Shown here in pieces: positions 63,867 through 64,000 of a stretch of 64,000 nt of DNA. The stretch comes from Microbacterium halimionae (GTDB lineage Bacteria > Actinomycetota > Actinomycetes > Actinomycetales > Microbacteriaceae). The notes beneath the pieces are model-generated. The model saw only the letters and a list, made by a program, of their open reading frames with translations, was not told the DNA's origin and made no database searches. Made by a program: the position numbers and the translations under genes. Within the stretch, counting starts at the first letter, position 1. Each line of letters opens with the position of its first letter. The DNA lies in the NCBI RefSeq assembly GCF_011761265.1, contig NZ_JAAOZB010000002.1, positions 620,001 through 684,000 of the forward strand. Reading direction: 5' to 3'.

Positions 63867-64000
63867 GAGGATGCCCCTAACGGCTGGAGAGCGGACCCTC
63901 AGCGTAACTGCGGGCGTATGCCGGCGGAGGTATTCCTCAGCCTTCTCATGGTGGTTACCTAGGAAGTCGGTTTTGGCGAGATAGCAGCAGACTTTACATC
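63867..64000. other. window end, upstream of the ligase gene
   Basis: Nothing coding is clear. AGCGTA at 63901-63906 reads TACGCT on the minus strand and could be the -10 box of the ligase gene, with a leader of about 30 bases. Confidence 0.35.

Overview
The window is typical chromosome of a high-GC Gram-positive actinobacterium, most likely a member of the Microbacteriaceae. Support for this comes from the actinobacterial small protein DUF3039, FtsE with a long acidic C-terminal tail, the inositol-monophosphatase-type HisN, a Tad (tight adherence) locus with a DUF4244 pilin-like protein, a DUF6412/YidC-like pair, DUF2510 proteins, the tmRNA tag ADSNRNDFALAA, and many genes whose start codon lies 6-8 bases after a TANNNT box (leaderless mRNAs). 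The hexamer GGATGC/GCATCC recurs throughout. No phage, IS element, CRISPR array or plasmid gene was seen; the order is that of a compact housekeeping chromosome.

Layout. 1-2.3 kb: the end of an ABC exporter (ATPase cut by the window edge, plus permease) and DUF3039. 2.3-6.9 kb: pncB divergent from murI-rph-rdgB, then a cation diffusion exporter. 6.9-12.3 kb, minus strand: a DedA protein, tRNA-Leu and a seven-gene Tad pilus operon. 12.4-17.3 kb: prfB, ftsE-ftsX, smpB and ssrA, with a SIMPL-domain gene between them. 17.3-25.3 kb: small and conserved genes (YbjQ-like, DUF1611, an NmrA-like reductase), a paired FluC channel co-directional with a stand-alone receiver protein, a divergent membrane histidine kinase, a lipoprotein, hisN and tRNA-Lys. 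25.3-31.2 kb: the most strain-variable stretch, with a glycine-rich surface protein, a truncated MFS gene abutting an orphan CoA-transferase beta subunit, and a thiolase. 31.3-33.5 kb: trehalose synthesis (otsA-otsB). 33.5-47 kb: branched-chain amino acid and serine synthesis (ilvD, ilvB, ilvN, ilvC, serA, leuB, ilvE), interrupted by a DUF559 nuclease-like gene framed by two copies of one long palindrome and by a TetR/MFS efflux pair. 47-51 kb: a FAH-family hydrolase, an MFS gene, a class V aminotransferase and a LysR regulator. 51.2-58.2 kb: gltX, tRNA-Gln, the fructose PTS operon (DeoR regulator, fruK, fruA, ptsH), an MBL-fold hydrolase and tRNA-Glu. 58.4-64 kb: two DUF21-CBS membrane proteins, DUF6412, a YidC-like insertase and a fatty-acyl-CoA ligase.

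How the parts work together. FruA takes up and phosphorylates fructose to fructose-1-phosphate, FruK makes fructose-1,6-bisphosphate, HPr supplies phosphate, and the DeoR protein probably binds a 13-bp inverted repeat over its own -35 box. IlvBN, IlvC, IlvD, IlvE and LeuB cover most of valine/isoleucine/leucine synthesis. SmpB and tmRNA rescue stalled ribosomes. FtsE/FtsX couple division to wall hydrolysis. The least explained items are the palindrome-framed DUF559 unit, the receiver/FluC operon facing a histidine kinase, the MFS/scoB junction, and the widespread leaderless promoters, including a mirror-image pair shared by pncB and murI.
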